Positions 55,994 to 64,000 of a stretch of DNA of 64,000 nucleotides are shown in pieces. Under the pieces are notes generated by a model. The model had not been told where the DNA came from and ran no database searches. It saw only the letters and a program-made list of their open reading frames with translations. Every line of letters begins with the position of its first letter. Position 1 is the first letter of the stretch. Position numbers and translations under genes: made by a program. The DNA comes from Roseiarcus sp963781895 (GTDB lineage: Bacteria; Pseudomonadota; Alphaproteobacteria; Rhizobiales; Beijerinckiaceae), in the NCBI GenBank assembly GCA_963781895.1, contig CAWAIM010000031.1:1-64000 (forward strand). Direction: 5' to 3'.

Positions 55994-57214
55994 TCTCGGG
56001 ACGCGGCGTCATATTACGCGCGTCAACAAGTTTCTTTGCGCACCCCTGAGACAATCGCTTCGGGCCGACTATTAGGGGGTTGAATTCTGGCCTCGATCCC
56101 GAGGGTTGCGCAGCCGAATTTGGAAGCCCGTCGTCATGTACGTACAGTTTGCGGGGAAAATGCGAACCAACATATCGCGATTGGGCGTTTGCGGACTGCG
56201 GCGTCATCCAGTTTCCTGCATGAAATCGTCTCTCTCGCTAAATCCGCGACAAGCCGCCTCGCTCGCCGCGATGGCCGCCAGTCTCGAATCCCCTCGAGTC
56301 CGCAGGTAGTCTGCACGAGCGACGACGGTTTCCGCGGTTCCAAGATCGTTCAATATTATAAAGGGTTAGAGTGACCGGTTCGGTCTTCGGCGGCTTTTTT
56401 GCGGGGTTGTCTGCCGTTTACGGTCGAATGCGGCCGAAAGTCTCTGGCCGCTCGCCGCGACTTGAGGCTAGCGTCGACGTGCAACTCACATCTGGCCAGA
56501 CGAGCGCCGCGTGCCTTGAGGCGCGCGTTCTGAAAAGCCGACATTTTCTTGCCAGGCGGGCTGGCCCGTGGTTTCCTGATCGAGGCCGCGAGGCGAGCGG
56601 GCCGCCGCATGGCGGGGAAGGGAGCGGGAAAACACCTATGGGCCTGGACCGGGAGGGGCGGAAATCGCCGGGCGGGAGGCGCGGGGGCCTCGGGCGTCGC
56701 GGCTGGCGCCGTTCCGGCGCCGCCAAGGGCTTGAAAAGGCTCAAAACGGCGATGGGCGGCTATTCCGCCAAGGCAACTCGAATGACGCCCCGGCGCCGCT
56801 TCCTTGCCGTCTCGGCGCCGCCCGGGCGCGGGGTCGGCGCCTCAGGGGGTCGGCGAACGCTCGCGCGCGCAATCCGCCCCGCCCCTGCGCCGGGCCCGGA
56901 TCTCACCAAGCAGGGCGCCCCGGGCGGGTGCGAGCGATTTCACAAGACCTTTCACCATGCCCCGGCGTCAGCCAATCCAAGCCTGCCCGAGATTTTGCTT
57001 CTGTTGCTTGGAATCGTCGTAACTCATTGAAAAGTAATGATTTATATGAAGAATTCCAAGGGAATCCGAAGCTTTTTTCCTTGGGTTTCCGGTCCTGTTC
57101 GGTGTGTCTTGGTGCGATTTGGAAAAATTTGGACTGACGCGGCTCAGCTTATCGTTTGACAGTGTCGGCGAATGTTCGAATAGAAGCGCCTGACCACCTT
57201 CACGGCGACCCGCC
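55994..57214. other. Intergenic region with repeat R1 copy C
   Basis: About 1.2 kb without a supported gene. 56725-56800 is the third copy of repeat R1. 57030-57170 is AT-rich with a short CCAAGG...CCTTGG inverted pair near 57057-57084 and probably holds the hemC promoter. Open frames here (for example 56371-57030) have no family character. Confidence 0.5.
56725..56800 (+). repeat. Dispersed repeat R1, copy C
   Basis: GGGCTTGAAAAGGCTCAAAA, then CGGCGATGGGCGGCTATTCC, ending CCCGGCGCCGCT. The closest match is copy B. Confidence 0.8.
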
Positions 57215-58147
57215 ATGACCTCGTTCGCCGACTTCACTCTCGGAACCCGCGGCTCGCCGCTGGCGCTGGCGCAGGCGAACGAGACACGGCGGCTTTTGGC
57301 GCAGGCGCGTGGCTGGCCGATCGAGGGGATTCGACTAAAGATCATCCGCACCAGCGGCGACGCGATCCAGGATCGCCCGCTGGCCGAAGCGGGCGGCAAG
57401 GGTCTGTTCACCAGGGAGATCGACGCCGCGCTCATTGCCGGCGAGATCGACGCCGCGGTCCATTCGGCCAAGGACCTGCCGGCTCTGCTGCCGGAGGGCG
57501 TCGCGCTCGCGGGATTCCTGCCGCGCGAGGACGTTCGCGACGCGCTCGTCTCGGCCGTCTCCGACACGATTCAAGGCCTGCCGATCGGGTCGACGTTCGG
57601 CGCTGCTTCCCTGCGCCGTCAGGCCCAAGCTCTGCGCCTGCGGCCCGACCTAAAGTTCGAGCTCCTGCGCGGCAATGTCGAGACGCGGCTGCGCAAGGCC
57701 GAGTCCGGAGCGATCGGCGCGACGCTGCTCGCTGTAGCCGGATTGAAGCGGCTCGGCCTCGTCCATCGCGCCCGGGCCGTCCTCGACCTCGAAGCCTTTC
57801 TGCCCGCCGCCGGCCAAGGCGCCATTGCGCTGACCGTCCGCAGGGCGGATATTCGGGCGATCGAAGCGCTGGCTCCGATCGCCGACGAGGAGACCTTCGT
57901 GGCGCTCACAGCCGAGCGCGCGTTTCTCGCCGAGCTGGAAGGCTCCTGTCGCACGCCGATCGCAGCGCTCGCCCGCCTGGTGGCCGGGCGGCTCAACTTC
58001 AAGGGCCAAGTGCTGCGCCTGGACGGCTCCGAAAGCTTCGAGGTCGTCGGTGAGGGCGCGCGCGCCGACGCTCAGTGGATCGGGCAGGAGGCCGGTCGCG
58101 ATCTCGCCCGGCGTCTGCCGGCGGGAGTCCTGCCGAAAGGCGGCTGA
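57215..58147 (+). CDS. hemC: Hydroxymethylbilane synthase
   Basis: 310 residues from the ATG at 57215. It polymerises four porphobilinogens into hydroxymethylbilane for heme and related tetrapyrroles. Motifs: LGTRGSPLALAQANETRR, IRTSGDAIQDRPLAEAGGKG, AAVHSAKDLPALLPEGVAL, FGAASLRRQAQAL, LPAAGQGAIALTVR, and ELEGSCRTPIAALA with the cysteine that carries the dipyrromethane cofactor. Length normal, monocistronic by context. Confidence 0.96.
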   Translation: MTSFADFTLGTRGSPLALAQANETRRLLAQARGWPIEGIRLKIIRTSGDAIQDRPLAEAGGKGLFTREIDAALIAGEIDAAVHSAKDLPALLPEGVALAGFLPREDVRDALVSAVSDTIQGLPIGSTFGAASLRRQAQALRLRPDLKFELLRGNVETRLRKAESGAIGATLLAVAGLKRLGLVHRARAVLDLEAFLPAAGQGAIALTVRRADIRAIEALAPIADEETFVALTAERAFLAELEGSCRTPIAALARLVAGRLNFKGQVLRLDGSESFEVVGEGARADAQWIGQEAGRDLARRLPAGVLPKGG

Positions 58148-58224
58148 GCGAGACGGCGAAGGGGACGCGCCACAGGCTCGGCAAGGCCGCTGACCGCTTC
58201 CGCTTCGGTCGAAGCAGCATTAAC

Positions 58225-58258
58225 GCGCGAGGCGCGAAAAAAGCGCTGCGCCTCGCGC
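58225..58258 (+). terminator. Strong stem-loop between hemC and purE
   Basis: Perfect 11-bp stem GCGCGAGGCGC / GCGCCTCGCGC with a 12-base A-rich loop. No T-run follows, so Rho-independent termination is uncertain; it may protect the hemC mRNA end. Confidence 0.4.
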
Positions 58259-58345
58259 TGGTCCCGCCTGCGCTTGCGCCCCCCGCGCCCTTCCTTTAAT
58301 CGCGATCCCCATGGAATTCGTCGATTCGCGCGCTGGCCGGCGCCT

Positions 58346-58852
58346 GTGAGCGGCGCCCTGAGGCCCGTCGCCATCATCATGGGCAGCCAGTCGGACTGGG
58401 CGGTGATGCGCCGCGCGGCCGAGACGCTCGACGCGCTCGGCGTCGGCTATGACGCGCGCATCGTCTCAGCTCATCGCACGCCCGACCGGCTCGTCGCCTT
58501 CGCCAAGAGCGCGAAGAGCGAAGGGTTTAAGGTGGTCATCGCCGGGGCGGGTGGGGCGGCCCATCTGCCCGGCATGACGGCGGCCTTCACCACGCTTCCC
58601 GTGTTCGGCGTGCCGATCGCGTCCAAGGCGCTGTCGGGTGAGGACAGCCTCTTTTCCATCGTGCAGATGCCGGCCGGCGTCCCAGTCGGCACGCTGGCGA
58701 TCGGCGAAGCGGGCGCGGTCAACGCGGCGCTCATCGCCTCAGCGGTGCTGGCGCTCGCCGATCCGGCCATTGGCGAGCGGCTCGAGGCTTGGCGCGCCGA
58801 CCGCACCGCTGAAGTCGCTGAACGTCCCCTCGAAGAGGGAGCGGCCCCATGA
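58346..58852 (+). CDS. purE: N5-carboxyaminoimidazole ribonucleotide mutase
   Basis: 168 residues from a GTG at 58346, which gives the few residues that homologues have before VAIIMGSQSDWAVM. Other motifs: ARIVSAHRTPDRLVAF, VIAGAGGAAHLPGMTAAFTT, GVPIASKALSGEDSLFSIVQ and MPAGVPVGTLAIG. It moves the carboxyl group from N5 to C4 in purine synthesis, taking the PurK product. It overlaps purK by 4 bp. Confidence 0.95.
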   Translation: MSGALRPVAIIMGSQSDWAVMRRAAETLDALGVGYDARIVSAHRTPDRLVAFAKSAKSEGFKVVIAGAGGAAHLPGMTAAFTTLPVFGVPIASKALSGEDSLFSIVQMPAGVPVGTLAIGEAGAVNAALIASAVLALADPAIGERLEAWRADRTAEVAERPLEEGAAP

Positions 58853-59943
58853 TCCTCAGTCCCGGGGGGACGATCGGCATTCTTGGCGCCGGCCAGCTCG
58901 GGCGCATGCTCGCGATCGCCGCGCTGAAGGTCGGTTTGAGAACCCATATCTATGCCCCCGAAAGCGTCGCGCCCGCCTACGACGCGGCGGCCGCGCGAAC
59001 CATCGCCGACTTCGACGACAAGGACGCGCTCACCCGTTTCGCCGAAGCCGTGGACGTCGTTACATTCGAATTTGAGAACGTGCCGACCGCAACTGTCGAA
59101 TTCCTGGCCGAGCGGGTTCCGGTTCGCCCCGGCGCGCGCGCGCTGGCGCTAACCCAGGATCGGATGACGGAAAAGACGTTCCTGCGCGATATTGGGCTCA
59201 AAACCGCACCCTTCGTCGGGGTCGAGGATGCGGGCGCGCTCGCGCGCGCGGTCGCCGAGCTCGGCCGTCCCGCCGTACTGAAGACCCGCCGCTTCGGCTA
59301 TGACGGCAAGGGCCAGTCGCTGATCCGCGAAGGCTCCAACGTCGGCGCGGTCCACCGCGCGCTCGGCTCGGCGCCGATGATCCTGGAGGGTTTCGTCGCT
59401 TTCGAGCGCGAGATCTCGGTCGTGGCCGCCCGCAGCATGGAGGGCGCAATCGCCGCCTACGACGTCAACGAAAACGAACACGAACGCCACATTCTGGCGA
59501 GGACCCGTGCGCCGGCGCGCGTGACGCCGGAAACGGAACTCGATGCTAAGCGGATCGCGAGCGTCGTGCTCGAAGCGCTCGATTACGTCGGCGTGCTGGC
59601 GGTCGAGATGTTTGTGACCCGCGATCGGCAGGGTCGCGAGGGTCTGATCGTTAATGAGGTCGCGCCCCGGGTCCACAATTCGGGCCACTGGACCCTCGAC
59701 GGCGCGCAGACCTCGCAGTTCGAGCAGCATATCCGCGCCATCGCAGGCTGGCCGCTCGGCGCGCCAACGCGGCGCGGCCAGGCCGAGATGCACAATTTGA
59801 TCGGCGAAGACGCCGAGGAATGGCGCGACATCCTGGCCCAGCCCGACCTTTGCTTGCACCTCTACGGCAAGCTCGAAATCCGCCCGGACCGAAAAATGGG
59901 CCATGTCACCCGGATCTTTCCCGAGACTCCTGGGCAGGGGTGA
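58849..59943 (+). CDS. purK: N5-carboxyaminoimidazole ribonucleotide synthase
   Basis: 364 residues, an ATP-grasp enzyme carboxylating AIR with bicarbonate. Motifs: IGILGAGQLGRMLAIAALK, VTFEFENVPTATVEFLAE, LKTRRFGYDGKGQSLI, FVAFEREISVVAAR, VNEVAPRVHNSGHWTLDG and QFEQHIRAIAGWPLG. Forms a coupled purEK unit. Confidence 0.95.
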   Translation: MILSPGGTIGILGAGQLGRMLAIAALKVGLRTHIYAPESVAPAYDAAAARTIADFDDKDALTRFAEAVDVVTFEFENVPTATVEFLAERVPVRPGARALALTQDRMTEKTFLRDIGLKTAPFVGVEDAGALARAVAELGRPAVLKTRRFGYDGKGQSLIREGSNVGAVHRALGSAPMILEGFVAFEREISVVAARSMEGAIAAYDVNENEHERHILARTRAPARVTPETELDAKRIASVVLEALDYVGVLAVEMFVTRDRQGREGLIVNEVAPRVHNSGHWTLDGAQTSQFEQHIRAIAGWPLGAPTRRGQAEMHNLIGEDAEEWRDILAQPDLCLHLYGKLEIRPDRKMGHVTRIFPETPGQG

Positions 59944-59962
59944 GAGGAGCGCCATCCGCGCC

Positions 59963-59991
59963 TTGACAGCCTTGTCCGCCCGTCATTATAC
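59963..59991 (+). promoter_or_regulatory. Probable sigma-70-type promoter of tRNA-Met
   Basis: TTGACA at 59963-59968 and a TTATAC hexamer at 59986-59991 with 17-base spacing, about 40 bases before the tRNA. Confidence 0.5.
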
Positions 59992-60031
59992 CGCGCGGCG
60001 CTTGTGGGGCTAGACGCCCGGCAAACCACGC

Positions 60032-60108
60032 GGCGGGATAGCTCAGCTGGTTAGAGCGGCGGAATCATAATCCGTAGGTCCCCGGTTCGAGTCCGGGTCC
60101 CGCTACCA
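60032..60108 (+). tRNA. tRNA-Met (anticodon CAT)
   Basis: 77 bases. Acceptor GGCGGGA pairs with TCCCGCT (with a G-U first pair), then A and encoded CCA. D-arm GCTCAGCTGGTTAGAGC, anticodon stem GCGGA/TCCGT with loop ATCATAA, T-arm CCCGGTTCGAGTCCGGG. The anticodon CAT fits elongator tRNA-Met; tRNA-Ile2 with a modified C34 is the alternative. It lacks the initiator features at the acceptor end and the GGG/CCC anticodon stem. Confidence 0.93.
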
Positions 60109-60173
60109 TGGATCTCAGGCCCGTCGCCGCCGAGATGGCGCGTAGCCGCGACTGCGAGCGCCAAATCAGCGCG

Positions 60174-61064
60174 TCAGAGGTCGCGGCGCGTTTCGCCGCG
60201 CACGACTTTCGCAAGGCTGACCGGCGGCACGGAATCTTCCGGCACAAAGAAATCCAGCGCGAGATCGACGCTCGGGTCGACGCGATATTGATCGAAATCA
60301 CTGACCCCGTTCTCGAACAGGAAAGTATCGTCAATCAGAAAATTTCCGCTGAAGGTTCTGGCGTCCCTGAGGAAGATCATGTGCGCCGCGTCGGCGAGAA
60401 TTTCGGGCGTGCGCGAGGCGCGCATGATCGCATCGCCCCCGAGCAGGTTCTTGATTGCCGAGGTCGCGATTGTCGTGCGCGGCCACAGCGCGTTGACGGC
60501 GACGCCTTTGCCGCGCAACTCCCCCGCGAGGCCGAGTACGACCAGGCTCATGCCGTATTTCGCGATCGAATAGGCGGTGCTGCCGGAAAACCACTTCTCC
60601 TTCAGATCGAGCGGCGGCGAGAGCATGAGGATGTGCGGATTAGCCGACTTCTCCAGGAACGGGACCGCGAATTTCGACACCATGAACGTCCCGCGTACAT
60701 TGATCTGATGCATCAGGTCGAAGCGCTTCATGTCGGTCGCCTGGGAGTTCGTCAGCGAAATCGCGCTGGCGTTGTTGACGACGACGTCGATCCCTCCGAA
60801 TGTTGCGACGGTCTTGTCGAGCGCGGCGCGCACCTGCTCCTCATCGCGAACGTCAACGGTCAAGGGCAACGCCTTGCCGCCGGCCTTCTCGATCTCCTGT
60901 GCCGCGGAATGGACCGTGCCGGGAAGCTTCGGATTGGGCTCCGCCGTCTTGGCGGCGACGGCCACGTTCGCGCCGTCGCGCGCGGCCTTGAGCCCGATTG
61001 CGAGCCCGATGCCGCGCGACGCACCGGTGATGAACAGCGTCTTGCCGGAGAGGGTTGGTGCCAT
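60174..61064 (-). CDS. SDR-family oxidoreductase (HSDL2-like)
   Basis: 296 residues from the ATG at 61064. The NAD(P) motif is LFITGASRGIGLAIGLKAA, then VNNASAISLTNSQATDMKRF, the active-site region with YSIAKYGMSLVV, and LRGKGVAVNALWPRTTIATS. AVAAKTAEPNPKLPGTVHSA is characteristic of the SDR group related to hydroxysteroid dehydrogenase-like 2. The substrate is unknown. It converges on the tRNA-Met gene. Confidence 0.9.
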   Translation of the reverse strand: MAPTLSGKTLFITGASRGIGLAIGLKAARDGANVAVAAKTAEPNPKLPGTVHSAAQEIEKAGGKALPLTVDVRDEEQVRAALDKTVATFGGIDVVVNNASAISLTNSQATDMKRFDLMHQINVRGTFMVSKFAVPFLEKSANPHILMLSPPLDLKEKWFSGSTAYSIAKYGMSLVVLGLAGELRGKGVAVNALWPRTTIATSAIKNLLGGDAIMRASRTPEILADAAHMIFLRDARTFSGNFLIDDTFLFENGVSDFDQYRVDPSVDLALDFFVPEDSVPPVSLAKVVRGETRRDL

Positions 61065-61210
61065 TGGCGCGGTCCCGCGATTGTCGATCAACAATTCATG
61101 GCGTCTTCAAGCGCGTCGCGCAAGCGCAAGGATTTTCATGCCGAGTAGCGGCCGCGATCGCGTTGACATCGTCGACGCCGCTTGCTGTTCGGCCGGCGTC
61201 GAGGCCGGGA

Positions 61211-62260
61211 TCAGCCGATTCGATCGCCGCCGTCCTTGTCGAACAGATGGACGGCGCCTTCGCGGAAATCGACTCCGATGGCTTCGCCGTCGCGAAGCGT
61301 GAAGTTCTTGTCCGCCTTGACCGTGACTGTTTCGTCGCGAATGCGGCACGTGACGAGGGAGTGATCGCCCATCAATTCGTTCGCGTAAACCTCGCCGGCG
61401 AACCTTCCCGCGCCAGGCTCCGTCACCCTGCAGTCCTCCGGCCTCACGCCGGCGACGACGGCGGCGCGTGAGGCGCGGCTGGGCGTGCCGAAACTGCCCG
61501 CGGGGCCGGAAAACTTACCGTCGTTCAGCGCGCCTTCGAGAAAATTCATCGGCGGCGAGCCGATGAAGCCAGCCACGAACAGGTTGGCCGGGGTATTGTA
61601 AATGTTGCCTGGCGTGTCGAGCTGCTGCAGCACGCCTTTCTCCAGCAGCGCCACACGATGGGCCAGCGTCATCGCCTCGATCTGGTCATGGGTGACATAG
61701 ATGGTGGTGATGCCGAGCCGGTGCTGCATATGCTTGAGCTCGGTGCGCATGTAGCCGCGCAGCTTGGCGTCGAGATTCGAAAGCGGTTCATCCATGAGGA
61801 AGGCGGCCGGGCGGCGGATCATCGCCCGCGCGAGCGCGACCCGCTGACGCTGGCCGCCGGAGAGCTGGCGGGGATAACGATCGAGAAGCGTATCGAGCTG
61901 GACCTGGCGGGCGACATCCTTGACGCCGGCTTCGATCTCGGCGCGCGGGAGCTTACGGACGGCGAGCGGATAAGCGATGTTCGCGAACACCGTCATGTGC
62001 GGATAGAGCGCGTAGGACTGAAACACCATCGCCACGTCGCGGTATTTCGGCAACACGTCGGTCACGTCGCGGTCCCCGATCAGCACGCGGCCGGACGTCA
62101 CGGTTTCAAGGCCCGCGATCATGCGAAGCGCGGTCGTCTTGCCCGAGCCGGACGCGCCGAGCAGCACCAGGAATTCGCCGTCCTCGACCTCGAGATCGAG
62201 TCCCTTGACCACATCGACCGCGCCAAAGGACTTGTGGATGTTCCGCATCGTCACGCGCAC
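61211..62260 (-). CDS. Sugar ABC transporter ATPase (UgpC/MalK type)
   Basis: 349 residues. Walker A GASGSGKTTALRMIAGLE, Q-loop AMVFQSYALYPHMTV, signature LSGGQRQRVALARAM, Walker B AFLMDEPLSNLDAKLR and the switch VTHDQIEAMTLA. The C-terminal 110 residues form the MalK-type regulatory OB domain (VRPEDCRV, NELMGDHSLVTC). Last gene of the transporter operon seen here. Confidence 0.93.
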   Translation of the reverse strand: MRVTMRNIHKSFGAVDVVKGLDLEVEDGEFLVLLGASGSGKTTALRMIAGLETVTSGRVLIGDRDVTDVLPKYRDVAMVFQSYALYPHMTVFANIAYPLAVRKLPRAEIEAGVKDVARQVQLDTLLDRYPRQLSGGQRQRVALARAMIRRPAAFLMDEPLSNLDAKLRGYMRTELKHMQHRLGITTIYVTHDQIEAMTLAHRVALLEKGVLQQLDTPGNIYNTPANLFVAGFIGSPPMNFLEGALNDGKFSGPAGSFGTPSRASRAAVVAGVRPEDCRVTEPGAGRFAGEVYANELMGDHSLVTCRIRDETVTVKADKNFTLRDGEAIGVDFREGAVHLFDKDGGDRIG

Positions 62261-62270
62261 GCGTCGGCCC

Positions 62271-63323
62271 CTAACCTTTGACCGCGCCGACCAACAGGCC
62301 GCGCGCGATGTGCTTTTGCAATAACGCGGCGATCATTATCACGGGCGCGATCATGATCACGATCAGCACCGACATGTACCACCATTGGGGCCCGCGCGTG
62401 GTGTTCTGCGCCGCCACCAGCACCGGCATGGTCTGGGCGTTGGCGTTCGACAGGAACAAGGCGAGGAGGAACTCGTTCCAAGTTAGGATCAGCACCAGCA
62501 TGAAGGTCGCGGCGAGCCCGGAGCGGACCAGCGGCAACGCGATGGTGAAGAACACCCGGAACCTCGAAGCGCCGTCGATTTCCGCGCTTTCTTCGAGGTC
62601 CAGCGGAATGCCGGCGAAAAAGTCGCGAGTCAGCCATACCACGATCGGCAGATTGACCCCGGTGTAGGTGGAGATCAGCGCCACCCGGGTATCCAATAGC
62701 CCCAGATGCTGGAACATTACGTAAATGGGCAGCACGGCGACGATGGGCGGCATAATCCGGTTGGAGATCATCCAGAACTCGATGTCGCTGTTGCCGACGG
62801 CGGCCTGAAAACGGCGAACGAACGTGCTGAGAGCCAGCAAAAACAGCGCGATCGCCGCCGCTACGGCGACCGACCAGGGCACGCCAAGCGCGGCGACCGC
62901 GACGATTACGCCGACAAGCAGGACGATGAAAGTCAGCACGGCCGCGAGCTTGACCTGGAAGCGGATGCGCACCAGCGCATAGGCGGCAAGCGCGCCGATC
63001 AGCAGCGCAAGCAGGGTGCTGGCCAGCGAAACGATGATCGAATTGAGGTAGGGTCCGAGCGTGTTGTTCTGAAGCAGCATGAAATTCCAGGCGTCGAGCG
63101 TCGGCTTGAAATCGACGAACGGCAAATAGTACGGACCGCTGTCGACCTGGACCTCGATCTTGAACGAGGTGACCAGCACCCAATAGAGAGGGAACAGAAC
63201 GACGAGCGTCCACAGGCCGAGCATGAGGTAGGTCGCGACCTTCGGCGCAATCGCGATCTCCTCGAGGCGTTTGGGCTCGAACAGGCGCTGCGTCCAAGTT
63301 CGGGTTTCGGCGCTTTGCGTCAC
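62271..63323 (-). CDS. Sugar ABC transporter permease (MalG/UgpE type)
   Basis: 350 residues from a GTG at 63323 whose codon overlaps the stop of the preceding permease gene. Membrane segments include LMLGLWTLVVLFPLYWVLVT and YLNSIIVSLASTLLALLIGA. The EAA loop for the ATPase reads EESAEIDGASRFRVFFTIAL. An unusual extra hydrophobic stretch between segments (VGVIVAVAALGVPWSVAVAA, residues 150-185) makes the protein about 70 residues longer than typical MalG. Confidence 0.9.
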   Translation of the reverse strand: MTQSAETRTWTQRLFEPKRLEEIAIAPKVATYLMLGLWTLVVLFPLYWVLVTSFKIEVQVDSGPYYLPFVDFKPTLDAWNFMLLQNNTLGPYLNSIIVSLASTLLALLIGALAAYALVRIRFQVKLAAVLTFIVLLVGVIVAVAALGVPWSVAVAAAIALFLLALSTFVRRFQAAVGNSDIEFWMISNRIMPPIVAVLPIYVMFQHLGLLDTRVALISTYTGVNLPIVVWLTRDFFAGIPLDLEESAEIDGASRFRVFFTIALPLVRSGLAATFMLVLILTWNEFLLALFLSNANAQTMPVLVAAQNTTRGPQWWYMSVLIVIMIAPVIMIAALLQKHIARGLLVGAVKG

Positions 63324-64000
63324 TGGTGTCTCCGCGTCCAACGGACCACGTAGTTGAAGAAGGAGACACAAGTGATCGTCGACACGACCAAGAGGAGGTA
63401 GCCGACGGCCGCAGAGCCGCCGAGGTCCTGGGTCCGCCAAGCGATGAACGAATGCAGGGTCAGCGACTCGGTCGCCAGCCCGGGGCCGCCGGCGGTCAAA
63501 ACGTTGGGGATGTCAATGATTTTGAACGCCTCGATGAGCCGGATCAACACCACGGTCGCGGCGATCGGAGCGATCGCCGGCCAGGTGATGTCGCGAAAAA
63601 TCTGAAAATTGCCGGCGCCGTCCAAGCGCGCCGCCTCGAGCTGATCGCGCGGCTGATTTTCCACCGCCGCGAGCAGCACGATGAACATGAACGGAGTCCA
63701 CTGCCAGGTGTCGCCGATGAGGACCATCAGGCGCGCCGACCACGCATGCGTCGCCCACGACCAGGCGCTGACCCCAAGTATCGCGGCGACCGGCGCGAAT
63801 GGCCCCTTCTCCATGTCGGCGAGCATGCGGAACATGTAAGCGACGCCGACCGGCGTCACCATCAACGGGATGAAGAACACGACTCGGAAGAAGTTGCGGG
63901 CGCGAATCGGCTGTGCGCACAGCAGCGCCAGGCCGAGGCCGATCAGAAACTGCACCAGGACGCCGACCAGCACGTAGAAGCAGGTCGTCAGCAGCGTCCC
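63320..64000 (-). CDS. Sugar ABC transporter permease (MalF/UgpA type), N-terminus outside window
   Basis: At least 226 residues; the frame remains open to the window edge, so the start lies beyond 64000. Membrane segments include FYVLVGVLVQFLIGLGLALL, VVFFIPLMVTPVGVAYMF and VGYLLLVVSTITCVSFFNYV. The EAA loop reads QLEAARLDGAGNFQIFRDIT. Coupled by GTGA overlap to the second permease. The solute-binding protein gene is presumably further upstream. Confidence 0.92.
   Translation of the reverse strand, partial: GTLLTTCFYVLVGVLVQFLIGLGLALLCAQPIRARNFFRVVFFIPLMVTPVGVAYMFRMLADMEKGPFAPVAAILGVSAWSWATHAWSARLMVLIGDTWQWTPFMFIVLLAAVENQPRDQLEAARLDGAGNFQIFRDITWPAIAPIAATVVLIRLIEAFKIIDIPNVLTAGGPGLATESLTLHSFIAWRTQDLGGSAAVGYLLLVVSTITCVSFFNYVVRWTRRHQ

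Noticed and set aside
52048..57214. Integrated island with an att duplication of the tRNA-Ser 3' end
   Set aside because: I looked for a second copy of the tRNA 3' segment (GGTTCGAATCC and following) downstream and saw none, and there is no integrase gene. The island idea rests on position only.
1..64000. CRISPR arrays, rRNA genes, riboswitches
   Set aside because: I saw no regularly spaced repeats, no rRNA sequence, and no riboswitch core that I could recognise.

Overview
The window is high-GC bacterial DNA with alphaproteobacterial gene content, most consistent with Rhizobiales/Hyphomicrobiales. Supporting points are the cytochrome c - kdsB - pheA neighbourhood, an HTH-RibB-degenerate-RibA protein, a PleC/DivJ-type kinase core, a DUF1254/DUF1214 pair, and dispersed palindromic repeats like those common in that order. 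I cannot place it below order level from sequence alone.

Layout. 1-4173: the tail of a probable TetR regulator, then a 4.0-kb mobile element with 39-bp inverted ends and an 8-bp target duplication. It carries a HEPN-like/zinc-ribbon gene and a secreted Cys-rich gene, and an IS1380-family element sits inside the HEPN gene. 4174-16505: mostly housekeeping genes (rplY, pth, a sensor kinase, a GST, a YcgN-like protein, a class A PBP, a DUF1214/DUF1254 pair, an HDAC-family amidohydrolase, ribB, a CurA-like reductase). 16506-21836: a decayed SAM-cyclase-ATPase-TPR locus with an internal tandem duplication and a small palindromic insertion. 21856-33724: a second class A PBP, divergent dnaN, an HlyD-ABC exporter operon, nagA with an amino-sugar kinase, pyroglutamyl peptidase and two acyl-CoA dehydrogenases. 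33969-36411: a broken DNA methyltransferase with a C-terminal nuclease-like domain, followed by a HEPN-motif protein and a second methyltransferase scrap, which looks like a decayed defence patch. 36583-51918: a lipocalin-like protein, an MBL-fold protein, hyi, a glutathionyl-hydroquinone reductase, a diguanylate cyclase, a B12/radical-SAM protein, a serine hydrolase, pheA-kdsB, cytochrome c, and an acyl-CoA dehydrogenase/APH kinase pair. 52048-55912: tRNA-Ser(CGA), then on the opposite strand a RapA-like SNF2 helicase with a TPR-like N-terminal part and a zinc-ribbon partner. 57215-64000: hemC, purE-purK, tRNA-Met(CAT), an SDR, and a MalK/UgpC-type sugar ABC transporter that runs off the window.

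How genes work together. Several tight operons are visible from 4-bp overlaps: HlyD/ATPase/permease, kinase/nagA, kdsB/pheA, acyl-CoA dehydrogenase/APH kinase, purE/purK and the sugar ABC permeases. Accessory DNA is concentrated in three patches (the nested transposon, the methyltransferase/HEPN patch, the tRNA-adjacent helicase module). Two of them encode HEPN-type R-x4-H proteins with cysteine motifs.

Caveat. At least ten otherwise well-conserved genes contain a single-base-type frame change. Either the sequence carries residual indel errors or many genes are freshly broken. I give the full span of such genes and mark the approximate break.
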